The notes below the pieces were generated by a model that searched no databases, was not told where the DNA came from, and saw nothing but the letters and a program-made list of their open reading frames with translations. A stretch of DNA of 64,000 bases, taken from Pedobacter frigiditerrae (lineage in GTDB: Bacteria > Bacteroidota > Bacteroidia > Sphingobacteriales > Sphingobacteriaceae). The stretch is from NCBI RefSeq assembly GCF_032678705.1, contig NZ_JAVTSS010000002.1:1984001-2048000 (forward strand). Reading direction: 5' to 3'. A program made the position numbers and the translations under genes. Of this stretch, positions 7,639 through 17,323 are shown in pieces; position 1 is the stretch's first letter, and every line of letters starts with the position of its first letter.

Positions 7639-8238
7639 ATGGAACAGGTAATTATTGATTTCTTCAAAAACCTAGAAGCTAAACAAACAGAATTATATAG
7701 TGAGGCTGGTTTACAGCATGAATTGGCAATATATCTGAGAATAAATCACCCAGAGTTTACAGTTAAACTTGAATATCCCACAACTTGGATTTATCCGAAC
7801 AGCAAGCTCATTAAGAAAGAAATGGATATTTATATTCAAAGAGGGGAAGATAAGTACTTAATAGAATTGAAAATGTTAAAATCTAATTCTGGGACCCCAA
7901 ACCAACTATACAAAACAATAGAAGATGTAAAATTTGGAGAGCAGTTAGTTGAATTAGGTTTTACTAATAGTTATTGCATCCTAATCTCCAACAACCCATC
8001 TGTGTGGCAAGCAAAAACAGCCAAGGGGATGATTTATAAGATGTTTAATGGAGATAGAATAAATATAAGTTCAATTGCTGATTTAACTGAATTGCAAAGC
8101 TTTCTGCAAAGCAACAATTGCATTCAGTTGTCTAAGACCTATTCCGCTGGTTGGAATAAACTTATTGACTACAACAATGTCAATTGGCAATATTATATAC
8201 TCTCAATAAATGAAAATTATGCTTTAGTATGCGAATAA
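7639..8238 (+). CDS. PD-(D/E)XK nuclease-fold protein, 199 aa
   Basis: A soluble protein whose centre reads EMDIYIQRGEDKYLIELKM at about residues 60-78. The D...(E)ELK arrangement matches the catalytic core of PD-(D/E)XK nucleases. An N-terminal helix with a conserved-looking Glu (LQHELAIYL) and C-terminal strands fit the fold. The gene overlaps the next one by 10 bases, so the two are translationally coupled. It could be a DNA-targeting effector with the downstream protein as partner or inhibitor, but this is inference. R-repeat 1 lies 150 bases upstream. Confidence 0.6.
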   Translation: MEQVIIDFFKNLEAKQTELYSEAGLQHELAIYLRINHPEFTVKLEYPTTWIYPNSKLIKKEMDIYIQRGEDKYLIELKMLKSNSGTPNQLYKTIEDVKFGEQLVELGFTNSYCILISNNPSVWQAKTAKGMIYKMFNGDRINISSIADLTELQSFLQSNNCIQLSKTYSAGWNKLIDYNNVNWQYYILSINENYALVCE

Positions 8239-8654
8239 ATAATCCAAGGTGGTATTTAGGGCGGTATATATTTCTTGAAAAGGAAAATGATAGCATTGAT
8301 TTCAAATTTGACGGCGGTAGTAGTAACTCTGTTTTGCTTCTAGAACGTGAACAATGCTTAGGCTTGGGAGATTTAGCTTTAGAATTAGCCTTAAATGAAG
8401 ATGTTAAAATGCTAATTTTTCTCAGTACAAATCGAAGCTATTTTAGATTCCAAAGTAACCAATTGAAACCTGCTGATGGCGTTTTCGGTAATCAAAAGGT
8501 CGTCGACGATGACAACATCTATTTTTTTATTAGCGGTGATATTTCAAGCCTCATTAAATCTTCGTCAACCAGTAGATTTAAACTTCTAGTGATATTCAAG
8601 AAAAATCCAAAACTTCTTGAGGTATTCAATGATGTTAATATAATGTTGCCCTAG
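8229..8654 (+). CDS. Hypothetical partner of the nuclease-fold protein, 141 aa
   Basis: The ATG at 8229 lies within the end of the preceding nuclease-like gene (10-base overlap), which implies coupled translation and matched amounts. The protein is soluble, mixed alpha/beta, with a run of hydrophobic strands (VKMLIFLST, FKLLVIFKK). No known domain is recognised. The coupling suggests that it works with, or restrains, the nuclease-like protein, as in effector-immunity or toxin-antitoxin pairs. The sequence does not prove this. Confidence 0.6.
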   Translation: MRINNPRWYLGRYIFLEKENDSIDFKFDGGSSNSVLLLEREQCLGLGDLALELALNEDVKMLIFLSTNRSYFRFQSNQLKPADGVFGNQKVVDDDNIYFFISGDISSLIKSSSTSRFKLLVIFKKNPKLLEVFNDVNIMLP

Positions 8655-8763
8655 TAAAATGAAAGGTAGTAAGTTTCAACTAATATGCTTCCTATTATCT
8701 TTAGAAAATAGAAGTTTAGTAAAGAAATAATAACCCTCCAAAAAGACATAAAATGTTTTGAGA

Positions 8764-9165
8764 ATGAAAAGATATCTTAGCTTTATTTTGATTGCTTTTT
8801 TGACAATTAGTCTTACAAGTTGTGCAACGTATACAACAATAAATTCTAATAAATGGTTGGAATACGAATTGCCACCCTCTAGAATTGTCCAAAACGGACA
8901 AGTTTTTTTTGAAGGAAAGCTATCTGATGGCTCTATGTTCTCCGTATTTACTGATGACAAAATTCAGGAAGATGCAAGATATTATCATATTATGTTATGG
9001 CAAGATTTTGGGTGGACATTAAAAGACGATAAAACTTGGGTATCTCCTCCAAGTGCCCGTCATAGAAAGCTTGGACATATTTATATTAATCCTAGTAGAG
9101 GGGCAGCAGTATATTACCATCCGGACAGAGAATATTCTGTTTTTAAAGTAACTATCACAAAATAG
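8764..9165 (+). CDS. Small lipoprotein, 133 aa
   Basis: A TTG at 8758 could start the frame, but the ATG at 8764 gives a clean lipoprotein signal (MKRYLSF..LTISLTSC) and is preferred. The mature part of about 110 residues is hydrophilic, with many Tyr, Trp and His residues and no recognised domain. It stands 109 bases after the preceding gene and 36 bases before R-repeat 2, so it is the last gene of the first array module. It is probably anchored to a membrane facing the periplasm. Confidence 0.6.
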   Translation: MKRYLSFILIAFLTISLTSCATYTTINSNKWLEYELPPSRIVQNGQVFFEGKLSDGSMFSVFTDDKIQEDARYYHIMLWQDFGWTLKDDKTWVSPPSARHRKLGHIYINPSRGAAVYYHPDREYSVFKVTITK

Positions 9166-9201
9166 GAGAACATCAGATAAAACACTGATATATATTGTTG
9201 A

Positions 9202-9258
9202 ATATCCAAAATAGCTTACCTACCTTTTAATTAAAGAAATAATATAAAGTTTTGGATA
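9202..9258 (+). repeat. R-repeat 2 (57 bp)
   Basis: Starts ATATCCAAAATAGC, middle CCTTTTAATTAAAG, ends GTTTTGGATAC. It lies 36 bases after the lipoprotein stop and 172 bases before the helicase gene. Confidence 0.75.
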
Positions 9259-9430
9259 CATTAAATGTTCATTATTTTATTATGTCATTATTTATTGAGT
9301 TGGAATTGTATATTTATAACATTGGCTTATTTATGCTATAAAAATGTATTTGAGGACTAAAGAGAATTTCTTTGTTTAAACAGTAAATAAAAGTCAAACA
9401 TTATCAAAGAAAGAATAAATAAAATTACAC

Positions 9431-12400
9431 ATGATTTTAGACAACGAGAATGAAAATATTAAAGTTCACGAGTGGATTACAAAATATACGCAGAAAGGTA
9501 AGTTATCTATCGTTACTGGGTACTTTACAGTTGGTGCATTAGCTTATTTATCAAAGGCTACGAAAGACAAAATCGACGAATATAAATTCATACTTGGTGA
9601 CATAGTAAACTTTGACTTCGACAAGGACAGAACGCTTGACCTTTTAAACGAGGAAATCAATATTGACTCATCATTAAAACTTAGCAAGGTTGCACAAGAA
9701 GCTGTAGCATTTTTAAAACTTGACAAGGTTGTTGCAAAGACGCTTGAGCCAAATTTTTGCCATGCTAAAGCATATTTATACAAGCATAACGACAAAGACC
9801 CACAGAAAGACTATTACATTTCAGGAAGTTCAAATCTGACAGAAGCAGGGGTTGGTTTAAAAACAACAAATAATGTTGAATTAAATATTGGAAGTTTTGG
9901 TTCCGACCCACAATATAACGAGTTAATAAAATGGTTTGAAGGCTTGTGGTCCAGACCACAAGCCCACGATTATAAAACTGTTGTTGATGGCAACGGTGGC
10001 GTTAATCGAATTCCTTTCAAGCAATACCTTATTGACGAAATCAAGAAGATTTTTACCGAATATTCTCCAAAGCAACTTTACTATAAAGTTTTGTTTGAAC
10101 TATTTGGCGATGAATTACTACTTGAAAAAGATAATCCCGAATTCAACCGACAAATTGGAAGGCTTGAAAACACTGCTGTTTACAATGCCTTATATGAGTT
10201 TCAGCAAAAAGGTGTTTTGAGTTTGATTAAAATGCTTCAAAAACATAACGGAGCGATTTTAGCTGATGCTGTTGGTTTGGGAAAAACTTGGACTGCGTTA
10301 GCTGTAATGAAATTCTATCAACTTCAAGGACGTGAAGTGATTTTAATTTGTCCAAAGAAATTGCAATACAACTGGCGAATTTACCAGAAGAATCAAAACT
10401 CAAAATTTGAGAAAGACCAGTTTGAATATTTTCTTAGATTCCATACCGACCTTACGGACGACCTAATGCAAAAATACCACGACCGAGCAGACAAAATGTT
10501 TTTGAGTGAAAAACCTAAACTGTTTGTAATTGACGAAAGCCACAACCTTAGAAATGAAAAATCGAAACGCTATAAATTTTTAGTTGAACAGATACTTTCA
10601 CAAAACGAAGATGTAAAAGTGTTAATGGTTTCAGCAACACCAATTAACAATTCATTGATGGACATTCGGAATCAATTCAAATTGATAGTTGGCGGTAATG
10701 CAAAAGGATTTGAAGATTCATTGGACATCAAAAATATTGATTATACTTTCAGAGCAGCACAAAAAGCATTCAATGAATGGACGCAAGAACCTGAACCAAA
10801 AATTGGTGAGTTCATTAAAAAATTACCCCCTAACTTTTTCAAACTAACCGATTCTTTGACTGTTGCCCGAACTCGCAAAATGATAGAAGGACATCAGGAC
10901 GGATTAGAATTCCCTGAGAAAACAAAACCAGAAAATATTTTCGTTACACCAAAGCAAATTGGAAACTTCGAGAGTTTTGAAGAATTGTTCAACCATTTTC
11001 CACCGATGCTTTCAGGCTATCAACCTTCATTTTACATTGACGAATTTGAGGATGCTGACATATTACACGATGAAAAGCAACGTGACCATTTTTTGGTAAA
11101 GATGATGTATATCTTGTTGGTGAAAAGGCTTGAATCATCTTGGTGTTCCTTTCAGTCAACAACTGAAAAAATATTGGCTCATCATCAAAAGGCACTTGAT
11201 AGAATTAAACAATACCAGAAAACTAAAAAGGAAACAGGCTGGAATGAAGCCCAACCTTCTCTATTTGATGATGATGATGATATTTTAGCTCACCTAGAAG
11301 ATTTTACTTTAGGCAAAAAACGTAAAACCCGATTGATGGATATTGACCGTTCGGGCAATATCGAAAACTACAAGAAAGATTTAAAAGCAGATATTGAAGC
11401 ATTGCAATTGCTCCAATCAAACTTAATTCAGTTTGAACGCAAGATTGCCAAAGAAATAAAAAAGCCTAGAAACCACAGCAGCGAAGACGATAAACTTGAA
11501 ACGCTTATAAGCCGCATTGTAAAGAAAAGACAAGCAGGTGAAAACGGAGGCAATGCAAAAGTCTTAATTTTCACTGTTTACAAAGACACCGCATTTTATT
11601 TGTTTGAGCAATTAACCGCAAGAGGTTTTGACAATGTGGCTGCCGTAAGCGGAGATACTTCTACCGTATGGAACGAAGAAGGAGAAACGAAAAAATACGA
11701 ACCAATTTTGGAACGCTTTGCACCTTTCACCAAATTGTTCCGTGAAAAAGAATGGGCTTTTAAACCTTCAAGTAAAGAGCTTACATTAAATAAGCAGTTT
11801 GATGAGTGGCAACAATGGATTGCGGAAAACGACAAACCGACTTATGAAAAACTACAAAACCCAGTTGACATTCTTATAGCAACGGATGCTTTGAGTGAAG
11901 GACAAAACCTGCAGGATTGTGATTTGGTCATCAATTACGATATACACTGGAACCCTGTTCGCGTTATTCAGAGAATGGGTCGTATTGACCGTTTGGGTTC
12001 GCCAAACAAAAAAGTATTCGGAATTAACTTTTGGCCATCCAATAACATCAATTCTTATTTGAATTTGCAAGGCAGAATTGAACAGCGAATGGCAGCAATG
12101 AAACTGGCAGGTTCTGAAGTTCATTTAGATTTCTCCGACACTTTCAAAGAAATGGCAGAGGATGAAAATTTGGAACAGAAACAAAAAGCAAGAATGTTGG
12201 AGCAAATGCAATCTTCTTGGGAAGAAATTGACACCGAAAAATCATTGGGCTTTGACGACTTTTCTTTGGAAACTTTCCGTCAGGAATTGTTGGAAGAATT
12301 GAAGAAGAACGAACAGTTTTATAAATCGCTTCCCAACGGAATTTATACAGGTTTTAAAGCTATACAAGAAGTTTGCCCACAAGAAGGAATGATTGCATTA

Positions 12401-12826
12401 TTGGGCTATCCGAGTAAACCTACCAACTCAACAAACTTTGAATACAAAGGTTACGAACTCATTTACATTGACCATTCGGGAAAATCGGTTTTCTTAAACC
12501 AAAAAGAAGTGTTGGACGCATTGGCAAAACACAAAGAGGAAATCCGCTATGTGCCAAAAGCTATTGACCAAGGAGAACCGAAATCAATTGAGCATTTATC
12601 ATCTGCATTATCCACTTGGCTTAAAAGTCAGGCAACAGAAGAAGAAGTTCAGGAAGATGGAACAGTAAAACAAAAAATGGGAAAAGCTTCTCTTGATATG
12701 TTGAACAAACTAAAATCAGGAAGCAAATCCACTATTCAAAAACTAAAAGACGAAGGTTCCGCTTCGCAGAAATTCAATAAAGACAATTTCGATTTAATCA
12801 CTTGGTTTATTATAAGCAACAAATGA
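9431..12826 (+). CDS. PLD-nuclease / SNF2-helicase fusion of a restriction-like system
   Basis: This 1131-residue protein begins with a phospholipase-D-type nuclease domain; its HKD-like motif is CHAKAYLYKHND near residue 109, followed by GSSNLTEAG. A superfamily 2 SNF2-type ATPase follows: motif I ADAVGLGKTWT at about 278, motif II DESHN at about 363, motif III VSATP, and motif VI QRMGRIDR at about 846. The protein probably translocates on DNA and cleaves it. The gene overlaps the methylase gene by four bases (ATGA), so the two form one unit. The pair recalls the DrmD-DrmMI part of class 1 DISARM, but drmA and drmB are absent and the nuclease is fused. Confidence 0.85.
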   Translation: MILDNENENIKVHEWITKYTQKGKLSIVTGYFTVGALAYLSKATKDKIDEYKFILGDIVNFDFDKDRTLDLLNEEINIDSSLKLSKVAQEAVAFLKLDKVVAKTLEPNFCHAKAYLYKHNDKDPQKDYYISGSSNLTEAGVGLKTTNNVELNIGSFGSDPQYNELIKWFEGLWSRPQAHDYKTVVDGNGGVNRIPFKQYLIDEIKKIFTEYSPKQLYYKVLFELFGDELLLEKDNPEFNRQIGRLENTAVYNALYEFQQKGVLSLIKMLQKHNGAILADAVGLGKTWTALAVMKFYQLQGREVILICPKKLQYNWRIYQKNQNSKFEKDQFEYFLRFHTDLTDDLMQKYHDRADKMFLSEKPKLFVIDESHNLRNEKSKRYKFLVEQILSQNEDVKVLMVSATPINNSLMDIRNQFKLIVGGNAKGFEDSLDIKNIDYTFRAAQKAFNEWTQEPEPKIGEFIKKLPPNFFKLTDSLTVARTRKMIEGHQDGLEFPEKTKPENIFVTPKQIGNFESFEELFNHFPPMLSGYQPSFYIDEFEDADILHDEKQRDHFLVKMMYILLVKRLESSWCSFQSTTEKILAHHQKALDRIKQYQKTKKETGWNEAQPSLFDDDDDILAHLEDFTLGKKRKTRLMDIDRSGNIENYKKDLKADIEALQLLQSNLIQFERKIAKEIKKPRNHSSEDDKLETLISRIVKKRQAGENGGNAKVLIFTVYKDTAFYLFEQLTARGFDNVAAVSGDTSTVWNEEGETKKYEPILERFAPFTKLFREKEWAFKPSSKELTLNKQFDEWQQWIAENDKPTYEKLQNPVDILIATDALSEGQNLQDCDLVINYDIHWNPVRVIQRMGRIDRLGSPNKKVFGINFWPSNNINSYLNLQGRIEQRMAAMKLAGSEVHLDFSDTFKEMAEDENLEQKQKARMLEQMQSSWEEIDTEKSLGFDDFSLETFRQELLEELKKNEQFYKSLPNGIYTGFKAIQEVCPQEGMIALLGYPSKPTNSTNFEYKGYELIYIDHSGKSVFLNQKEVLDALAKHKEEIRYVPKAIDQGEPKSIEHLSSALSTWLKSQATEEEVQEDGTVKQKMGKASLDMLNKLKSGSKSTIQKLKDEGSASQKFNKDNFDLITWFIISNK

Positions 12827-15800
12827 ATTCAATTATAAAGTTTCATACCGATTCGTTCATCAATGCTTTAAAGGCATTTTTTGAAGAACTGAAAGTGCCA
12901 GTTGATTATTTGGCTGACGAACCTGCTTCGCCTGCTGATGTTTTAGGTCAAAGATTTAAAGCTACAAACGAAGCACACAAACTCATTTCTGATGTTTATG
13001 CTTTGGGTATGGTGAGTGATGGCATTTTTGAAGGAACTGAAACATTTAAAAATTTAGCCCAAGTAAAAAAACTTAAAGCCGATTATGATGGCTTATTGAT
13101 ATTTGGTGTAACACTGAATAAACGAAAAGACAATTTACCTATTACAAGAAGCCACTTATCAGAAATTACAAGAGCTTTCAACAGAACTTTTCCTTACACA
13201 CCAGTAACCATCATTTTCAAATACAGTAACTTAATTTCGTTTGCCAACAGCGAACGCATTAAATACAAACAAGAATGGCGTGAAGGAGAAAAAGTTGGCA
13301 AGGTTTCATTGCTTAAAGACATAGATACACAGCAACCGCATAGAGGACATTCATCTATTCTAAAACAATTGGTCATTCCAACCACAGGAAGCAAAGCTGT
13401 AAAGAGTTTTACTCAATTATATTATTATTGGCAATCGGTTTTTTCTATTTCGGTTCTGAACAAGAATTTTTACGAAGACATTATTGCTTGGTTCAACAAT
13501 GCAGTCAAGGACATCAAAATCCCTGACCAAAACGCAGGTTCTGAAAAGCATAAAGATTTTACTGTTCGCCTGATTGCCCGATTAATTTTCATTTGGTTTT
13601 TGAAAGAACTCAAAGTAGTAAAAGATGATTTGCTACTTCCTGAATTTGATAACGGAGAAGACAACAATTTAATAAAACCTAAGTCAAAAGGAACAGCATA
13701 CTATAAATTCATTTTACAAAATCTGTTTTTCAATGCACTGAACAGCGAAAAGAAAGACCGTGATAAAAAAGTGTTTGATGTTTATGCTGCAAATTTTGCA
13801 GATGAAAAAGCCATCAAAGAAGCTATATTCTTTTCTCCATACCTCAATGGTGGTTTATTCGACATTCACCCAAACGACTGGTGCGAATCAGGAAAAGTAA
13901 ATAATGCCTTTGCCGTTCCTGACTTATTGTTTTTAGACAAAGAAAAAGGACTGAACAGCATACTTGCCAGATATAAATTTACCATTGCAGAAAACACACC
14001 GCTTGAAGAAGAAATTGCCGTTGACCCTGAAATGTTGGGGAGAATATTTGAAAATTTATTAGCTGAACAAAGCGATGACACGAAAGAAGCAGCTCGTAAA
14101 AATGCAGGTGCTTTTTATACGCCACGCCCTGTGGTTTCTTATATGTGCCGAAGCACTTTATTGAAGCACCTTGATACTGAAATAAAAACCGAAAACAGCA
14201 AAGCCATAATTCATAAACTGTTGGAAACAACTGTGCTTGACCCTGCTTGTGGTTCGGGTGCTTTTCCAATGGGAATGTTGGAAGAAATGATGCAGGTGCT
14301 TACAACCGTTGACCCCGAAGGAAAAGTATGGGTAGCAGAAATGATGAAATCGAAAGACGAGCAATTCAGAGAACATATTTCTGAAATGTTTGCCGATGGA
14401 CAAATACGCTATGTGAAAAAATTAGGATTGCTAAGAAGTTGTTTGTTTGGTGTGGACTTGCTAGAATATGCCATTGAAATAACTAAACTCCGTTGTTGGC
14501 TTTCGCTTATTGTGGAACAAAGGGTTGATTTCAGCAAAGAGAATTACAACCTGAAACCGTTGCCCAATCTTGAATTTAAGTTTTATAAGAAAAACTCATT
14601 GTTCCGTTTTTACAAAGACAAAAATCTAAATGAACTGATTGACGAGATTGACAATGATAAATTATTGAAAGAATTGGTGAATCTTGAAAACCAATATTTC
14701 ATTGCTAAAAGCGACCGACACGGAACCAAAGAGGAAATAAAAGATAAAATTGTAAAACTGCTTGAAAAAGTGGTGGACAGACAAAGCGAAAATATAACCA
14801 AACAAATCAACTCTGTTCGGGCGGGTATTAATCATTTGGTATCAAACGGAACAACCGATAAAGAGATTGCCAAACATCGCAAAAAGGAAAAAGTACTCGC
14901 TGAAGAATTAGGCGAATTAGCAATTTTTAAAAACACCATCAAAGATTACTTTATTGAGCGAGTGGTATTCCCTGGCATCTTCAATAAAGAAAGTAAAAAC
15001 CCCGGCTTTGATATTGTTATAGGCAATCCTCCTTATGTAAACACAAAACTCATTAGCAGTATGGGTATAAGCAAGAAGCTGGATGAAGAATACGGCTATT
15101 GCGATGACCTATACAATCACTTTACGTTTCGTGGTCTTGAATTGCTGAAATCGGGTGGCTTGTTGAGTTATATTACTTCTGATACTTTCTTGACTTTACA
15201 AACCAAAAAGAATATTAGGATGGAATTTTTAGGAATTCCTACAATTTCAAAAACAGGAGATGGGCTTTTTTCTCAAGAAGAGATAGTTTTACCTGAATGT
15301 CAGGTAATGGAAATAATCAATACTCCCAAAGCATTTGCGGCATTGGTAGACACCGCAATTTTTACTGTAAAAAAAGAAAGAGCCATTGACAAACCAGAGA
15401 TGGTTTACGTAGATATTAGAAAACCGAATGCAGAATCATTCAACATTTCAGAAGAAGAATGGAAACAGGTCAGAACTTCAAAAGAAAATCTTTCAGGTTG
15501 GGAACGTATTTTAGATAGAACATTCAGTTCATTAGGACACGACACACCCAAGTGGAAAAATTCTCATACTTGCGATGGCGACACAGTGTTTAAAGATGAT
15601 AATTCAACTTTATTAAAATTTAAAGTTTCATTTGAACCTTATCGAAAAGCAATCAACTACGCTATTTTCTCACCAACAGAATACAACAGCCAAATTTTAG
15701 AAAAGATAATAAAACCTGCCCGACCTGTTTTTGATACTTGGTGGAGTAAAATTGAAACTTCCAGACAAATTGAAAATAACCGTGCTTCAATTAAAAGTCA

Positions 15801-16854
15801 CGTTAAATCAATTAAGCCAAATTCGATTACTTTAACTGGTTTATTGACTGATGGTGGGCAAGGTTTAGCAACAGGTAACAATGGAAGATTTGTTGGCTAT
15901 CGTTCTACATCTCGATTTGCAGAGAGATGTAAAGAAACAAGAGTGCAGAAATTATGGAAAGCTATACACGATGAACCAAAAATCAAACGAAAATTTGACC
16001 AACTCTCAGATTGTGGTAGCATTGATGATGTGAAAGAAGTTTTAGGCGATTTAAAAGAAATTGAAATTTGGGAGCTGTTTGATGGCATCAAAGAAAAATT
16101 TGGATTGAGAGTTTTTGGAAAGGGCTTTATATATCGCATAATTTCCGACTTAATGATTTTTGACGTTTCAGCAATAAAGGAGAGACAAAAACTCGAAGGA
16201 ATAACTGGAAAAAAAACTTATGTGCCTTATGACAAAGGCGATAGAGAAGGAAACCGATGGTATGCAGAAACACCTTATTTAATTGACTGGAGCGAAGAAG
16301 TTGTAGTTTGGCTAAAGAGTCATTCAGGTCATAGTGGTGTTGGAATGCCCGTTGTAAGAAATCCGCAGTTTTATTTTAGAAATGGCTTTTGTTGGAGTGA
16401 TATTCTAAACCCTAATTCATCATATATAAAATGTCGACTAAAAGGGCAATCTGTGAATGATGTGAAGTCAATGTCGCTATACGATGAATCAGGTTTAGGC
16501 GATAAATATTTAGTTACATTCATTAACTCATATTTAGGCTTCAAAATTATTCGAGAATTCCTAAATAACACAGTTGCTATTCAAATGAATGACATTCGTA
16601 AACTTCCTATCAAAATACCATCGGAGATAGAATTGAAAGCATTCAATAGAAAGTTTGATGATTGTATCACAATTAAGAAAGAATACTTTGCAGGAGAAAT
16701 AGACCGTGCAGAAACGAACACCCAACTCCGCCCAATAGAAGACGAAATAGACGAAATGGTAAACAAGCTTTACGGCATAGCAGCCAAAAACGACATTGTA
16801 TTGGATGAGTTTGAAGAGGAAGTATTTCTAGTTGAAGAACCCGATATTGATTAG
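12823..16854 (+). CDS. Eco57I-like N6-adenine DNA methyltransferase, large
   Basis: An upstream TTG at 12802 is possible, but the ATG at 12823 overlaps the helicase stop as ATGA and is preferred, giving 1343 residues. The SAM-binding motif VLDPACGSGAF lies near residue 470 and the catalytic motif IV GNPPYV near 735. The N-terminal 400 residues and the C-terminal part (about 1000-1340) probably carry target recognition. The enzyme should methylate adenine to mark self DNA, while the upstream PLD-SNF2 protein restricts unmarked DNA. No separate specificity subunit is present. BREX PglX has a similar methylase core, but no other BREX genes are nearby. Confidence 0.85.
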   Translation: MNSIIKFHTDSFINALKAFFEELKVPVDYLADEPASPADVLGQRFKATNEAHKLISDVYALGMVSDGIFEGTETFKNLAQVKKLKADYDGLLIFGVTLNKRKDNLPITRSHLSEITRAFNRTFPYTPVTIIFKYSNLISFANSERIKYKQEWREGEKVGKVSLLKDIDTQQPHRGHSSILKQLVIPTTGSKAVKSFTQLYYYWQSVFSISVLNKNFYEDIIAWFNNAVKDIKIPDQNAGSEKHKDFTVRLIARLIFIWFLKELKVVKDDLLLPEFDNGEDNNLIKPKSKGTAYYKFILQNLFFNALNSEKKDRDKKVFDVYAANFADEKAIKEAIFFSPYLNGGLFDIHPNDWCESGKVNNAFAVPDLLFLDKEKGLNSILARYKFTIAENTPLEEEIAVDPEMLGRIFENLLAEQSDDTKEAARKNAGAFYTPRPVVSYMCRSTLLKHLDTEIKTENSKAIIHKLLETTVLDPACGSGAFPMGMLEEMMQVLTTVDPEGKVWVAEMMKSKDEQFREHISEMFADGQIRYVKKLGLLRSCLFGVDLLEYAIEITKLRCWLSLIVEQRVDFSKENYNLKPLPNLEFKFYKKNSLFRFYKDKNLNELIDEIDNDKLLKELVNLENQYFIAKSDRHGTKEEIKDKIVKLLEKVVDRQSENITKQINSVRAGINHLVSNGTTDKEIAKHRKKEKVLAEELGELAIFKNTIKDYFIERVVFPGIFNKESKNPGFDIVIGNPPYVNTKLISSMGISKKLDEEYGYCDDLYNHFTFRGLELLKSGGLLSYITSDTFLTLQTKKNIRMEFLGIPTISKTGDGLFSQEEIVLPECQVMEIINTPKAFAALVDTAIFTVKKERAIDKPEMVYVDIRKPNAESFNISEEEWKQVRTSKENLSGWERILDRTFSSLGHDTPKWKNSHTCDGDTVFKDDNSTLLKFKVSFEPYRKAINYAIFSPTEYNSQILEKIIKPARPVFDTWWSKIETSRQIENNRASIKSHVKSIKPNSITLTGLLTDGGQGLATGNNGRFVGYRSTSRFAERCKETRVQKLWKAIHDEPKIKRKFDQLSDCGSIDDVKEVLGDLKEIEIWELFDGIKEKFGLRVFGKGFIYRIISDLMIFDVSAIKERQKLEGITGKKTYVPYDKGDREGNRWYAETPYLIDWSEEVVVWLKSHSGHSGVGMPVVRNPQFYFRNGFCWSDILNPNSSYIKCRLKGQSVNDVKSMSLYDESGLGDKYLVTFINSYLGFKIIREFLNNTVAIQMNDIRKLPIKIPSEIELKAFNRKFDDCITIKKEYFAGEIDRAETNTQLRPIEDEIDEMVNKLYGIAAKNDIVLDEFEEEVFLVEEPDID

Positions 16855-17021
16855 TAACAGCTATAAAGGCAAATAACTATAAATTATAAAAGTAGGAGAA
16901 CCATTTCATATAATTAAAAGTTTGATTAATTAAGCGAATGTTAAAAGAAAATAAAACTGTTAAAAGAACATAACTGATAAAAAGTCAGGCCTAGTTTTAA
17001 AAATATTTTTCAAAGTATTTA

Positions 17022-17052
17022 AAATAGCCTAGTTTAATCGCCCAGGCTATTT
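17022..17052 (+). terminator. Rho-independent-type hairpin
   Basis: AAATAGCCT (17022-17030) pairs with AGGCTATTT (17044-17052) and is followed by an AT-rich tract. It shares sequence with the hairpin at 23816-23846, so this terminator is itself a repeated boundary part. Confidence 0.65.
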
Positions 17053-17075
17053 TATTTAAACTCTTATTGAAAATT

Positions 17076-17123
17076 ACCCTCTTAAAAGCAACGAAGATAA
17101 TTTCTCATTTTTTTAGCGGGGCA
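17076..17123 (+). repeat. D-element copy
   Basis: CCCTCTTAAAAGCAACGAAG leads to CTCATTTTTTTAGCGGGGC. It aligns with 23872-23919 over its whole length. The edges CCCT and GGG can pair. Confidence 0.5.
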
Positions 17124-17137
17124 AACTTCTTATTTAT

Positions 17138-17194
17138 ATATCCTAATTTGAAACTTTCCTCTTAAATAAAGAAATCCAGCGAATTTTTGGATAT
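17138..17194 (+). repeat. R-repeat 3 (57 bp)
   Basis: Starts ATATCCTAATTTG, middle CCTCTTAAATAAAGAAATCC, ends TTTTTGGATAT. It lies between the methylase and HNH modules and is followed 7 bases later by a C-element. Confidence 0.8.
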
Positions 17195-17200
17195 TATATT

Positions 17201-17240
17201 GACACCTCGATTTAGTTCGCAGTGCTAGTGAGCGATAACT
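17201..17240 (+). repeat. C-element copy 3
   Basis: GACACCTCGATTTAGTTCGC then AGTGCTAGTGAGCGATAACT. It begins 7 bases after R-repeat 3. Confidence 0.45.
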
Positions 17241-17323
17241 AAAAATTTTGCTTTATTGTGATGTTAAAATTTAAGAGCATTTAAATTTTATTTACTTTAG
17301 AGTAATTATATTTTACCACTCTT

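Larger units (their letters stand above)
16855..17137. other. Intergenic stretch with terminator and D-element
   Basis: No coding frame is seen. The stretch holds AT-rich DNA, the terminator hairpin at 17022-17052 and a D-element at 17076-17123, and runs into R-repeat 3. The same terminator-D-R order is seen at 23816-23991. Confidence 0.5.

Noticed and set aside
9431..16854. Complete DISARM or BREX system
   Set aside because: The DISARM genes drmA and drmB and the BREX genes brxA, brxB, brxC and pglZ are not in the flanking modules; only a helicase-nuclease and a methylase are present.
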